Shown here piece after piece: positions 1 through 9,858 of a stretch of 64,000 nt of DNA (within the stretch, counting starts at the first letter, position 1; each line of letters starts with the position of its first letter). Source of the stretch: Saccharomycopsis crataegensis (Eukaryota; Ascomycota; Saccharomycetes; Ascoideales; Saccharomycopsidaceae); NCBI RefSeq assembly GCF_037102585.1, contig NW_027043820.1, forward strand, positions 1,088,501 through 1,152,500, given 5' to 3'. The position numbers and the translations under genes are program-made. The notes under the pieces are model-generated. The model was given only the letters and a program-made list of their open reading frames with translations, was not told the DNA's origin and ran no database searches.

Positions 1-755
1 CCAACCAATTTGAAAATCTCATTCAATTGATCCAAATCAGACGAACCTGTTAGCAATGGTTTCCTAATATAAAATTCCCCAAATATGCAACCCACCGCCC
101 ATAAATCAATGGATGTGGTATAACATCTTTCTCCCAATAGAAGCTCTGGCGCCCTATACCATCGTGCCACCACAAGATTGGTCATTGGATGTAACCCACC
201 ACCATGACCTTCGTTTTTGACGGGGGCTGGTCCCTGATATTTTCGAGTGAGCCCAAAATCGGCAATTTTCAACAAGTTGTTCCTGGATATTAGAATATTG
301 GCGGTTTTAATGTCTCTATGGATAAATTTATTGTTATGAAGGTAGCTTAAGCCATTTAGGATTTGTAGCATGAAGTTTTTGATTTCCGGCACCTTCAAAG
401 TGATTGTCAAGTTCGAGATGACCCCGGCCAAATCACAGGCCATGTAAGGAAGCACGAGAAATGTGTCAAATGGGTCGCTATTATTGGCGGCTTTGTCATC
501 CATTATCGACACAACCTCGAGGACCTGGAGTAGGTTCTTATGTTTTAATGCTTTCAAAGCAACAATCTCTCGTATGGACGTAATATGAAACCCCTGTGAG
601 GAATCACTGTTAATAAGCTTCTTTATTGCTACCAACATTCGAGGCAGTCTTCGTTGGCGAGCCTTAACGACTAAACCAAAAGTTCCTTCCCCAATTTGAT
701 CAAGCACATCGTAACCTGGTAATTGAATGTTATTCAGGGTCAACTGTTGGGCCAT
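1..755 (-). CDS. BUR1: BUR1/SGV1-like cyclin-dependent kinase (5' part, runs off left edge)
   Basis: The frame reads from an ATG at 755-753 down to the window edge, so only the N-terminal ~250 residues are visible. Seen: a glycine loop (GEGTFGLV), VAIKK with the ATP lysine, an SIREI helix, HRDIKTANIL catalytic loop, DFG, and RWYRAPELLLG. A GGG-containing insert sits between DFG and the APE motif and resembles the one I recall in yeast Bur1. Bur1 is the Pol II CTD/Spt5 kinase of the CDK9 class, which partners Bur2 cyclin and promotes elongation. The catalytic residues seen are intact. The APE alanine is encoded by GCG here. An ATG at 762 is out of frame. The alternative is CTK1, but the activation-loop insert favours BUR1. 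The gene is divergent from the SSN3-like kinase across a 390-bp gap. Confidence 0.8.
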   Translation of the reverse strand, partial: MAQQLTLNNIQLPGYDVLDQIGEGTFGLVVKARQRRLPRMLVAIKKLINSDSSQGFHITSIREIVALKALKHKNLLQVLEVVSIMDDKAANNSDPFDTFLVLPYMACDLAGVISNLTITLKVPEIKNFMLQILNGLSYLHNNKFIHRDIKTANILISRNNLLKIADFGLTRKYQGPAPVKNEGHGGGLHPMTNLVVARWYRAPELLLGERCYTTSIDLWAVGCIFGEFYIRKPLLTGSSDLDQLNEIFKLV

Positions 756-1145
756 TGTCCATCTTAAGGTCTCCAGATCAATTCCCGAGACCCTGTTAAA
801 AGAATCGGTAGCGCAGAATCAAGGAGAACAAGAAATTGTTAGTCAATCAACTAAGGCAAGCTTTCAAAAAAATAATTCCTGAGTAGTAGCCTTTTTTTTT
901 TTTCTTTTCCTCTTCTTGTTTGTCTAAAACAGGAGCGGGAAGGATTGTTGTTGTTCTAAGGGTCGAATGTTATTCAATTTGCCCCAAAAAATTAAAAAAA
1001 AAAAAGGAAAAATTACTTCCACCGTGCCACACAATAGAATCAAAATTGTGAAACTGTCCGCTAAAAAAAGATAAATTTTAAAATAGAATATTTAAAATAA
1101 AGGCTTGAATAGATCAATTAATACAGAGGTGGTAATAATATCATC
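756..1145. promoter_or_regulatory. Bidirectional promoter region between BUR1-like and SSN3-like genes
   Basis: This 390-bp gap lies between two divergent start codons. It contains a T tract around 890-905, an A tract around 993-1003 and AT-rich DNA next to the SSN3 ATG. No ORF or RNA gene was seen. It must hold both promoters; no specific factor site was recognised. Confidence 0.5.
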
Positions 1146-2357
1146 ATGAACATACCCAGGAGCCAGCAGCCTTTGATGGCCGATAGCAGCACGTTGACCC
1201 TAGGGACTTACAAGCTTAGAAAGGATAACAGCAGGGTCTCTGTTCTCACCAAGTACGAGATCATCGGGTATATTGCCTCAGGAACTTATGGGCGGGTTTA
1301 TAAAGCCAAATCCAGAGATCCAAAGAAGCACGACAAGCTATACGCTATCAAGAAGTTCAAGGGGGACTCAAGAGACGGTGAAATTACTCATTACTCAGGG
1401 ATATCGCAGTCAGCATGCCGTGAGATGGCCCTTTGCCGCGAGTTGAACAACGAGAATATCACAGAGTTAATCGAAACCATATTAGAGAAAAAATGCATAT
1501 ATATGGTGAGTGTGTTTGCCGAGCATGATTTATTGCAAATCATTCATTATCATTCACAAAATGGCATGCGGCAAATTCCAGAAACTTCCATTAAATCCAT
1601 GATTTGGCAGATTCTCAATGGCGTGTCATTTCTACATCAAAATTGGGTTATTCACAGAGACTTGAAACCGGCTAATATTATGGTTACTTCAGATGGTGTG
1701 GTGAAGATCGGGGATTTGGGATTGGCAAGAAGATTCAATAACCCTTTGCAGACATTATTTGCTGGTGACAAAGTGGTGGTCACAATTTGGTATAGACTGC
1801 CAGAACTTCTATTAGGGGGCAGGCATTATACCCCAGCTATTGATTTGTGGTCTGTGGGATGTATATTAGGAGAATTACTAGCTCTAAGGCCAATGTTCAA
1901 AGGTGAAGAAGCAAAAATGGATAATAAAAAAAATGTTCCATTCCAAAAAAACCAAATGATGAAGATCATCGAAATAATGGGGTCTCCAACCGTGCTGAAA
2001 TGGCCCTCACTTAATAAATATCCGGATTACAGGGCATTTCAAGAACTTAGGGTTCATCAGGCCAATTTACAGAGTTGGTTCCAATCCACTTGTGGGAATT
2101 TTAATAAAAAGATTTATCCATTGTTACTGGATTTATTAGAATATGATCCCGCGAAACGACTAACTGCTTACAATGGATTAATTCATCCTTACTTTTTAGA
2201 TGGTGTTAAAGTATGTGATAACGTCTTCGAAGGCTCTAAATTTAAGTATCCAGCAAGAAAAATTGCTCACGATGCCAACTACCTTAACCAAGCTGCTAAC
2301 AAGAGACAATACGATAGTTCCGGAGGCTTACACATCAAGAAAAAGCAGAGGTATTGA
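1146..2357 (+). CDS. SSN3: Mediator kinase CDK8/Ssn3 (Srb10)
   Basis: 403-residue kinase. Seen: Gly loop ASGTYGRVY (~44-52), AIKK lysine ~69, a SQSACRE helix (the CDK8-type SMSACRE signature, ~88-93), [10 protein letters not shown] (~170-179), DLG instead of DFG (190-192, as in yeast Ssn3), [11 protein letters not shown] and [10 protein letters not shown]. These are hallmarks of the kinase of the Mediator CDK8 module with cyclin C (Ssn8), which phosphorylates Pol II CTD and transcription factors in the nucleus. The APE motif reads L-P-E under the standard code because residue 218 is CTG (1797-1799). Two other CTG codons (1995, 2127) sit where homologues carry polar residues. This is the best single clue that CUG is not leucine here. 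Length and start match the family. Confidence 0.93.
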   Translation: MNIPRSQQPLMADSSTLTLGTYKLRKDNSRVSVLTKYEIIGYIASGTYGRVYKAKSRDPKKHDKLYAIKKFKGDSRDGEITHYSGISQSACREMALCRELNNENITELIETILEKKCIYMVSVFAEHDLLQIIHYHSQNGMRQIPETSIKSMIWQILNGVSFLHQNWVIHRDLKPANIMVTSDGVVKIGDLGLARRFNNPLQTLFAGDKVVVTIWYRLPELLLGGRHYTPAIDLWSVGCILGELLALRPMFKGEEAKMDNKKNVPFQKNQMMKIIEIMGSPTVLKWPSLNKYPDYRAFQELRVHQANLQSWFQSTCGNFNKKIYPLLLDLLEYDPAKRLTAYNGLIHPYFLDGVKVCDNVFEGSKFKYPARKIAHDANYLNQAANKRQYDSSGGLHIKKKQRY

Positions 2358-2556
2358 TTGGTAGACCAAATCACGATCAATTTGTATTATAGAACCTTGA
2401 CATGAATTTATGAAACTTTTTTTTTCTTCTTCTTTCTTTCTTTCTCTTGATATTGTAATTTTTAAAATATTTCGTATATATTATATGGTACTATACTTTG
2501 TTATGAGAGAGCGCCCACATCCAAAATCTTCTTATTAATTATTTTTTTTTGGTGCT

Positions 2557-5445
2557 TTAATCTGCTTTCTTCTTTCTAGTTTTCTTTTCTTCCCTTTTAA
2601 CCAAAGATTCTTCCCGTTGCGACTTCCCGTTAATCTCATCAATTTCCTTCTGTTCATCACACATTTCATTGAATACGGGTAATAACTCCGCACCATGCAT
2701 TCCCATATCACCATATTTCCAAATTGCTCCATCAAAGGCAAACTCGATTCCTTCGATTCCTGCTACCTGTGGCGGCACCTTGGCGTATCTTTGACTGAAA
2801 TGAGTCAAGATTGTTTTCTTTGCTCGCATTTCCTTACCAACACCAATTGCTTCAGAAATCGTACTGTGACATTTCGCAATTGCCATGCTCTGCAAACTAT
2901 CTTCAAGAGTGGCTTCGTGGATCAAGATGTGAGAGTCTTTTCCCATATCGGCAAAACGATGTACCGGTCTGGTGTCACCAGAATAACTCACTTTGAATGA
3001 AGTATTATCAACAGAGTTGGTGAGTTTGAAATCAAAGGTCACAGAATAAGACCATTGGCAATGATGGGCTCTAGTAATTAAAACCTTGTTGATGCTTAAA
3101 GCGTCGTAAAAATTATAGATCATACTATTTTGTCTGCAAGTCCGTTTATACTTCCGATCATTTGCATTGAGCTCATTATTTCCTTGATTGTTTTTTAGAG
3201 TTTCCTCCTTTGAGTCTTCCACAATCTTGACGGGTTTATCGATGCCTGCTGCATCATCATTGAACGTATCTTTTTGTGGCACATCAATGATTGATTTACC
3301 CAACATGAACTCTTCACAATTGATGAATACTATTCTTTGCATTTTTAACCCATTATCAATTACCTGAACATCGTATAAGAACCTTTGGTATTGCCATGGA
3401 GCAATGATATATAATTTATCCTCGTTGTTTTCGCCTTTATATTTAATCCATTCTTCAATGACCGAAACAATCCCTAAATGATGGTCAGCATGTAAATGAC
3501 TGAGATAAATACATTGTAATTCTTCAGTGAAGAAGGTATGTAACTCTGAAGGAGAGAAAATTCGCTTGATAGTCCCCAAGGTATTTTCACCGCCATCCAA
3601 GAGCACAGAACGGTACTTGATTTGACCGTTTTGTTCGAATGGAATTCTAAGCATTGTGGATGAAACATTACGATGACCAGAAGGAATAGCAGACCCAGTA
3701 CCAAGCGCAATTACTTGGGTGGTAGACTCCAAATATCCGATGAGTTCCATCTCTGAACTAATAGTCGAAGGCACTATTGTTGAGGTTGGAATGATGACAG
3801 AATCCGTGCCAGAAGAGTTTAACGTTTGAGAGATTGGTACAATTTTATCAGATTGAACGTTTAACATCCCAATGCCTGATTGGAATTCCGATTTCCAATA
3901 TTCGTCTGTACTCTCGTGGTTTTGCGGGTTATCATTATGAGTTGTCGAGTCTTCTTTGTCCATCGTGAATGATTGGCCTGTGAGTAATGGATAAATCTTG
4001 GCATTCTCAACTTTCAACACAGATTCTAGCTTCTTCTGGGGCTGGAAGCTGAAAATTGGAAGCCTATAACTATTGTTGAATAAAGATTTTAACTTGAGAG
4101 TTAATGACCCAGAACTTTTGAACACGAGCGAGTTTGGAACGTAATCTTTGTGACTAACAACATGGTGTTCAACACCCAATCTTTCGGTAAGTAGAGTTAT
4201 TAATTCCTTCAATGGCTGGTTATTCTCAAGCGTCACTGTGCCAGACATAAAATAGTAAACTAGACTTAAATTTTGAAACTTATTTTGGTTTTCTTCAATC
4301 AATTTGCCGACTATTTGAAGAGTATTTTCCAAATTTTCTTGAGACTTAATATCTAAAATCATCAACTTATTATACGTTCTGGGCGAGCTGACTACCTCTT
4401 CTGGCTGTATAACCCTCCCGTCCTCCAAAGTCACGGGCTTCCCGTTAGATAACTGGGCGTACAATTTACCCTTTGGGATGTTCAATTCAATAGCTTTCTT
4501 AATATCAAACTTTCCCCGCACAGGTTCAAACTCCACCAAATAGTTGGTAGCAAACCCCTTGAAATCGTTGATAATATCCATTGGTCTAGGAAGTCTAGTA
4601 TTCACATAGCCATCGTTAAGATTTGGATCTGATTCTGTTATCTTTAGCAACTCTTCTGGGGACATTGAAACTTGGGTATTTGGCCTATTGGCTGGAACAC
4701 TAAGGGGGAACATATGGCCGACAATTCTATTAAGAAATGAAATATATTTGGATTTCAGCTCCAAGTCTGGAGTACTGGTTTCGATATCTGCGCGAGAACT
4801 GATTGGAACTTGGAACCCTCTAACTGTCACTACTTCGTCCTTGTAAAAACTTTCATTGAATCCAACGCTATGGCATGACAAGGTTATACCTTTACGAAAA
4901 ACAAAATATCTCCAGGTGGCAACTAAATGACTCAACAATTCATTCCCGTAACTTAAATCTAACTCAGTTTTTCCTCGATCACTAATGCTCAAGATCGAGC
5001 CTGGTAAACCACCAGTACGGGGCCAGTTTAATTCACCTGTTAAGAAAATATTCTTTATCCTATGAAGTTTGATCCCTTGTTCAGTACAAGACCTTTGAGC
5101 TCCTTCAAACACTGAGCCGAACAAGTAGCTATCACCTCCACTACTAACAATTGTGAGCAAAGGATCGGTGGTGTCAGCCGTTGGGTGACCACAAGTGCGT
5201 ACTTCAAACATTGGTACACTTTTACTTATAGGCTTCCTTAAAGCTTTATGAGTTGGACCACGCACACGAGTTAGACCAGAATCCACCTCTTTTTTGGACA
5301 AACGAACACGACGACTGGAAAATCTTTTGAAAGGAGAAAAGGCAAGCAATGGCTTTGAATTTATGGACTTTCTAATCTCACTAGACCACAAATTGTACAT
5401 CAGCCTCGATAAAAAAAAAAAAGACCGGAAAATCGTGGAAACCAA
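2557..5445 (-). CDS. TRZ1: tRNase Z long form (tRNA 3'-processing endonuclease)
   Basis: 962 residues, the long two-domain form of tRNase Z. The C-terminal half carries the metallo-beta-lactamase zinc motif HLHADHHLG, then the AHHCQWSYSV region, YSGDTRP, the HEATLED motif, KCHSTISEA and LTHFSQRY. These supply the zinc ligands and the family's exosite region. The N-terminal half is the degenerate, non-catalytic domain. The first ~20 residues are hydrophobic and basic and could be a mitochondrial leader, which fits dual nuclear/mitochondrial use in yeast. The tail is lysine-rich, like a nuclear signal. The enzyme cuts 3' trailers from pre-tRNAs. The catalytic motifs look intact. It is convergent with SSN3, with a 199-bp gap. 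Confidence 0.93.
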   Translation of the reverse strand: MVSTIFRSFFFLSRLMYNLWSSEIRKSINSKPLLAFSPFKRFSSRRVRLSKKEVDSGLTRVRGPTHKALRKPISKSVPMFEVRTCGHPTADTTDPLLTIVSSGGDSYLFGSVFEGAQRSCTEQGIKLHRIKNIFLTGELNWPRTGGLPGSILSISDRGKTELDLSYGNELLSHLVATWRYFVFRKGITLSCHSVGFNESFYKDEVVTVRGFQVPISSRADIETSTPDLELKSKYISFLNRIVGHMFPLSVPANRPNTQVSMSPEELLKITESDPNLNDGYVNTRLPRPMDIINDFKGFATNYLVEFEPVRGKFDIKKAIELNIPKGKLYAQLSNGKPVTLEDGRVIQPEEVVSSPRTYNKLMILDIKSQENLENTLQIVGKLIEENQNKFQNLSLVYYFMSGTVTLENNQPLKELITLLTERLGVEHHVVSHKDYVPNSLVFKSSGSLTLKLKSLFNNSYRLPIFSFQPQKKLESVLKVENAKIYPLLTGQSFTMDKEDSTTHNDNPQNHESTDEYWKSEFQSGIGMLNVQSDKIVPISQTLNSSGTDSVIIPTSTIVPSTISSEMELIGYLESTTQVIALGTGSAIPSGHRNVSSTMLRIPFEQNGQIKYRSVLLDGGENTLGTIKRIFSPSELHTFFTEELQCIYLSHLHADHHLGIVSVIEEWIKYKGENNEDKLYIIAPWQYQRFLYDVQVIDNGLKMQRIVFINCEEFMLGKSIIDVPQKDTFNDDAAGIDKPVKIVEDSKEETLKNNQGNNELNANDRKYKRTCRQNSMIYNFYDALSINKVLITRAHHCQWSYSVTFDFKLTNSVDNTSFKVSYSGDTRPVHRFADMGKDSHILIHEATLEDSLQSMAIAKCHSTISEAIGVGKEMRAKKTILTHFSQRYAKVPPQVAGIEGIEFAFDGAIWKYGDMGMHGAELLPVFNEMCDEQKEIDEINGKSQREESLVKREEKKTRKKKAD

Positions 5446-5950
5446 CCTTTGTGAAGTTGATTATTATATTAATGAGGCAACAGATAACAGATATGTATAT
5501 CCCACTTTATTTATGTTTCCAACAGCAAAAAATACCCGAGTAGGAGACCGACCTGACCAGTAACAACTAACACTTCTGGAAGGAAATAAAAAAAAAAAAA
5601 AAAAAAAATTTTAGTGTGTGATATGTACCAGTTACTTGGGTCTATCTGTAACTCAAAATATATGTGATCTAGTGTATAATAATAATATACTGTATACCAT
5701 TAATCCTATTCACAAAAAAAAACAAGATATGATTACACAAGAAGCCATTTTCAATCCAAAATAAGGGAACCAATATGTTTTATTCAACAAAAATTACGGT
5801 AGGAAAAAGAAAGAAAACCACCAAAATAACAACATGTAAAATAAAAGAATCTGAAAATTGAAAATCCTTACCCACAAAATATACATAACTTGACTTTAAC
5901 GTCAAAATATTGATATGAAACAGCAATCTAAAATTATTGAAGACCATTGT
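5446..5950. other. Intergenic DNA upstream of TRZ1, downstream of the mannosyltransferase
   Basis: About 500 bp that includes an A tract around 5589-5609. It serves as TRZ1 promoter on one side and 3' region of the mannosyltransferase on the other. No gene was seen. Confidence 0.5.
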
Positions 5951-7174
5951 TCAATCACTATATTTTTCCCAATTATTTGGCTTCTTCAAACCCTGAACAT
6001 CAAAGTACTTTCCTGAGCAACTGTAACCTTTAAAGGTGAAATCATTATCAGGATTGCAAGCACAGCTATGCGAAAGTCTAAAGTCATTATCAATTGGACA
6101 GTTTTGATAAACTGAGTGAGAATATCCCACATCGTTGAACATGTGGATTTCGTCCTTTTTGAGGAATAAAGAAGCAGCAATAGAGTGGATTGGCGCATCA
6201 CCCCAACGTTCATAGAAGAAATTATTTGTCGCGTCCAAGTGCTGGAAATAGGCCTCGTAGGCTTCGCTCCTAAAGAAACTCAAGTTCACAATTTCAAAAT
6301 TTGACCAGAAATGACACAAATTGTAAGTTGCCCCTCCATCATCCGAGATAAAATCAAGCAAGTTATCTTTAGCAATATATTGAGGATTGTCACTCAAGAA
6401 TTTTTTAGTTTCCCCCCAAAGCGAGGAGATGGTGGCTTCAAATTCATGAATTGATATGGCAAATCCATAGACCTTATTATTATCTGCCATGTAACGGAAT
6501 AAATCATAATTGATATCACAAAAGAATTGGATATCCGGTTCAACTCTCCAGTACCAATCATAATCAGCAAGCATAGGGTGTTTGTAAAAAAATCCCGACT
6601 CAAAACGACACATATGACGATAAGATACCGACTCGGCATAAATTACTCCTAAGTTCGAGAGATCTTCCCTTGCCTTGGCAGCTTTATTCAAATCCAAGTT
6701 TTCCGGAAACAGCCAATGTTCTTTGGGGATTTTCCCATATTTTGTTTTGCCACTTATTAATGACGATGTGACTTCTTTGAATTCATCAGTGAATTCTTCG
6801 TCATTGAAAAAAATCCAATCGTAGTTGAATTTGTTGTTGAAACGGTCCTGAACTGAACGAATAGAATCCACCAAGCCCCAAAGATCGGAGTTTCTTGCTA
6901 AAGTCACAAAACAACCATTTACCTTTGAAGTCAGAAGAGATTGGTATTGGATAGACGAGTATTTATTGATGATTTCTTCTTGGGTGAGACTGTTATCCGA
7001 CAGATGTGGCTGATTTGTGATTGTTGATGGGAAGTGATCGATAGAAGATGAATATGATGATGATGACTGTGACGATTCTGATGAAAATGTGTACAGTCGA
7101 ATATTGAAGAATATCAGTAACGCAATAAAGATGACTATTGATACTTGGAGATATTTAGCTTTCACCAACGACAT
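5951..7174 (-). CDS. Golgi alpha-1,2-mannosyltransferase, KRE2/MNT1 (GT15) family
   Basis: 407-residue type II membrane protein: short cytosolic N-terminus, one membrane segment (~residues 9-26), a Ser-rich stem, then the GT15 catalytic domain. Seen: YRHMCRFESGFF, YWRVEPDI (metal/donor region), CHFWSNFEI (contains the presumed catalytic Glu in Kre2) and YERWGDAPIHSIAA, all family signatures. It adds alpha-1,2-mannose from GDP-mannose to O- and N-glycans of cell-wall proteins in the Golgi. Paralogues (KRE2, KTR1-7) cannot be separated by eye, so no symbol is given. Codon CTG at 6710-6712 falls where the family has Ser (EHW-S-Y/F-P). The promoter side faces UPF3 divergently. Confidence 0.9.
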   Translation of the reverse strand: MSLVKAKYLQVSIVIFIALLIFFNIRLYTFSSESSQSSSSYSSSIDHFPSTITNQPHLSDNSLTQEEIINKYSSIQYQSLLTSKVNGCFVTLARNSDLWGLVDSIRSVQDRFNNKFNYDWIFFNDEEFTDEFKEVTSSLISGKTKYGKIPKEHWLFPENLDLNKAAKAREDLSNLGVIYAESVSYRHMCRFESGFFYKHPMLADYDWYWRVEPDIQFFCDINYDLFRYMADNNKVYGFAISIHEFEATISSLWGETKKFLSDNPQYIAKDNLLDFISDDGGATYNLCHFWSNFEIVNLSFFRSEAYEAYFQHLDATNNFFYERWGDAPIHSIAASLFLKKDEIHMFNDVGYSHSVYQNCPIDNDFRLSHSCACNPDNDFTFKGYSCSGKYFDVQGLKKPNNWEKYSD

Positions 7175-8226
7175 TTTGATGATGAGGGAATGTTGTTAAA
7201 TGATTCTGGGTGTGTTTTGATAGCAAGGAGAAAATAAGAGCCCAGTTGGATAATTTTCTTGGTTGTTAATTCTATTTTTTTTTTTTTTTTTTCTTTTTTC
7301 TCTCTATTTTTCCCTTTCTAGAGTAGCAATAAAACAAATTTGGGTTGTCCAATCTTAAGAGCAAATGTATAGAAGTTTGTTGATATTTGTCAATTTTTTT
7401 TTTTTTTTCTTAGCCTCAATTAGAATTAGATTTTTTATCTGGGCGGAAAAAAATTTTAAGGAACGGATGGATGATGTAACACGCAAATCTATGTTGTTGT
7501 TTTTTTTTCTTAAAAAACATACGTTTATTTCTTTTTAGATTTCGGAGGGCAGAAAGATTTAGTGATAAAGATAGTTGCTATTGTTTGCCAATAATGTTTT
7601 ACTTAGTCTGTGTTTGTTTGTGGATCTTGTGATGACGAATTGGGCAATCAAATTAATTTGCAAAATAAACCACTGGTGCGAGTAAAATTTAGCCTCAGGT
7701 ACGAAAACAGGGACAATCATTGAAACACCGAAACAAAGAAAAAGGCACTTTTTTTTGCCCTTTTTCCCAATAAGCCTGCAGGGAAAAAGTGCTGCAAAAA
7801 ACAAACCGCCAGCAAAAAAAAAAGGAGGCGCAAGAGATTCAAAAGCTACACAACTGACCCCACCTATTCTGTTCATGTTGTATATATCATATCATCTCAT
7901 TTCCCTAGCGGTGATAACAGAGCACCGACCACCACCGACAGTTGCTGCCATTGCCAGCTTCGGGGCACACCTGCCAGTGCTGCCACTGCAGGAACACAAG
8001 CGCCCTCTGCACTATGATATATCCTGTGTTAAGGTTCGTAATCATGCTTGTTGGTGTGTCTTCATGCGTGTATCAGAAGATTGTACATGTGATTACTTAA
8101 GCAATTGCTAATGGGTGTCTGGGTGCACAAAGCAGCTCATTTCCTCCCCCTGGTGTTGGGATGGCCTGTTAGAAATTAACTTATTTTTTTTTGGTTCTTT
8201 TTCACGGTGGTCGAGTATTTGGCAAC
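7175..8226. other. 1.05-kb divergent intergenic region (mannosyltransferase / UPF3)
   Basis: Holds T tracts at about 7275-7292, 7396-7409 and 7500-7508 and a CACC/CAC-rich stretch around 7920-8010. Small frames here have no protein-like features. It must contain two promoters. No RNA gene was recognised. Confidence 0.45.
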
Positions 8227-9633
8227 ATGCAATTCGAATCGTCTACGCAAGAAGGGAAACAACATCCACTCCCAACTATGGACACCGGTCCTTACAAGAT
8301 AGTGGTGAGACTCTTGCCTCCCAAGCTAGATAAGCAGGTATTTTATGAAACAACTGCAAAGTTCATTGACGATCCAGCCAATAACTCATCAATTTCTCAT
8401 ACATACTTTGTCCCAGGAAAATATCCTGCCAATCCTTATGAACTCCCCATTTTCTCTAGGGCTTATCTCTCATTCAATGATAAAGTCTCCTTAACCCTGT
8501 TCCTCGCCAAAATTTCCGTTCCTGAATCAGAGTTCTCATTCAGTGACGATCGACAATCCAATGTTGTTCCCCAAGTTCAGATGTGTGATTACCAGGAAAG
8601 CACTTGGTTACCTAACGCCAAAGAAGATGACCATGATAGTATCCAATGGGCTAAGAAACAACCACTTAACAACACTTTAAGTCTGGACCCTTTGTTTGAA
8701 AGATTTTTGAAATTTTATAACAGCGAAGATCGAGAAAATAAGAAACCTTATCTCGATAGTCGTCAATTACGGAGACTAGATAGGTCATTTGCTCTGCTGA
8801 TAAAGCCAAAGGCACAAAATAGAGCTCTACAGAAGAAAACTACCAAAAATTCTGAAGCCAAGCGCGTCAATTCAGAAAATCTGGAAAAATCGAGGCGAGA
8901 TTCCAATCTCTCAAAAGAAGTTTCTGGGTCTTCTACTAATGTTAAATCGGATCTAATTTACATAGATACTCTGTTCCCCGAGTCAACCTCTTCCAGATCA
9001 AAGAAGCTGGTGCAGAAAAAAAGAAAGCCAAAAAAACTCGGTGAAGCCAAAAAGAGCAATAATGAACAAACTAAAGAATCGAAATCTTCAAAGAATGCGC
9101 CACAAGCAGATGATAATTCTAAAACTGAAGGTAAAATTAGGTCAGAAGACAAATCAAAATCTGTTGATACAAATCAAAAACCACCAAGAAAGGCCAGAAG
9201 TAGACCGAAACCAAAGAAACCAAAATCTGACGAAGAATCAAAGGAGAAATCTAGGCCAAGCGGGAATTCCAAGGACACTAATGAGAATCGAAAAGAAAAA
9301 CAAAGGCCATCAAGATCTGATATTTCTGATGGTACTGCTTCTGAACCTAAGCTCAAGAAGCCCGCTGAAAGCGATGATACTAAAGCTACAAAGAAATCGA
9401 GGCCAAAATCGAAATCAAGAAGAAAGGTTGCTACTAAAGGTGATGACAATCTTGCATCGTCTACCGTGGCACAGTCATTTCCTTCTTCGACATCTGAATC
9501 ATCGTCACATTCTCAATCAAAGAGCACTTCTCCCCCATTTAAGAATTCTAAGCCAAAGATCTTGAAACGAACTCCAAAACCTAACGATGACTCTAAACAT
9601 AAAGCAAAGGTAGTTCTCAAGCAGAAAGAGTAA
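8227..9633 (+). CDS. UPF3: UPF3, nonsense-mediated mRNA decay factor
   Basis: Reading from ATG 8227 gives 468 residues; the frame is open further upstream but without an ATG, and ATG 8278 (MDTGPYKIVV) is an alternative start. The N-terminal ~170 residues carry the Smg4/UPF3 RRM-like domain: YKIVVRLLPPKLDK near the start, SRAYLSF, and a DPLFERFLKF segment near the end. The rest is a long Lys/Ser/Pro-rich disordered tail, typical of fungal Upf3 nuclear-signal-rich C-termini. Upf3 bridges Upf2 and Upf1 and shuttles between nucleus and cytoplasm. CTG 8683-8685 lies just before the D-P pair, where homologues I recall have polar or small residues. The domain call is firm; the start is less so. Confidence 0.85.
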   Translation: MQFESSTQEGKQHPLPTMDTGPYKIVVRLLPPKLDKQVFYETTAKFIDDPANNSSISHTYFVPGKYPANPYELPIFSRAYLSFNDKVSLTLFLAKISVPESEFSFSDDRQSNVVPQVQMCDYQESTWLPNAKEDDHDSIQWAKKQPLNNTLSLDPLFERFLKFYNSEDRENKKPYLDSRQLRRLDRSFALLIKPKAQNRALQKKTTKNSEAKRVNSENLEKSRRDSNLSKEVSGSSTNVKSDLIYIDTLFPESTSSRSKKLVQKKRKPKKLGEAKKSNNEQTKESKSSKNAPQADDNSKTEGKIRSEDKSKSVDTNQKPPRKARSRPKPKKPKSDEESKEKSRPSGNSKDTNENRKEKQRPSRSDISDGTASEPKLKKPAESDDTKATKKSRPKSKSRRKVATKGDDNLASSTVAQSFPSSTSESSSHSQSKSTSPPFKNSKPKILKRTPKPNDDSKHKAKVVLKQKE

Positions 9634-9858
9634 TTATAAATAATCACTTTTGAAAATATCAAGAGTGGTTTATCGGCTCCATGAATGGTTTTAATGATAT
9701 TTGAGCTATTTTAATACCTCCCGCTTTGGTTGTGTTGTTGTTTTTGTCTCCTCGGCTCCTTTAATTTTTTTTTTTTTTTTTTTAGGCTTCACGATTTTTT
9801 GTGTCGCTTGATCTCAATGTAATTCCTGAGTTTCTGTCTGCCAAAGTTACCAGCGGAA

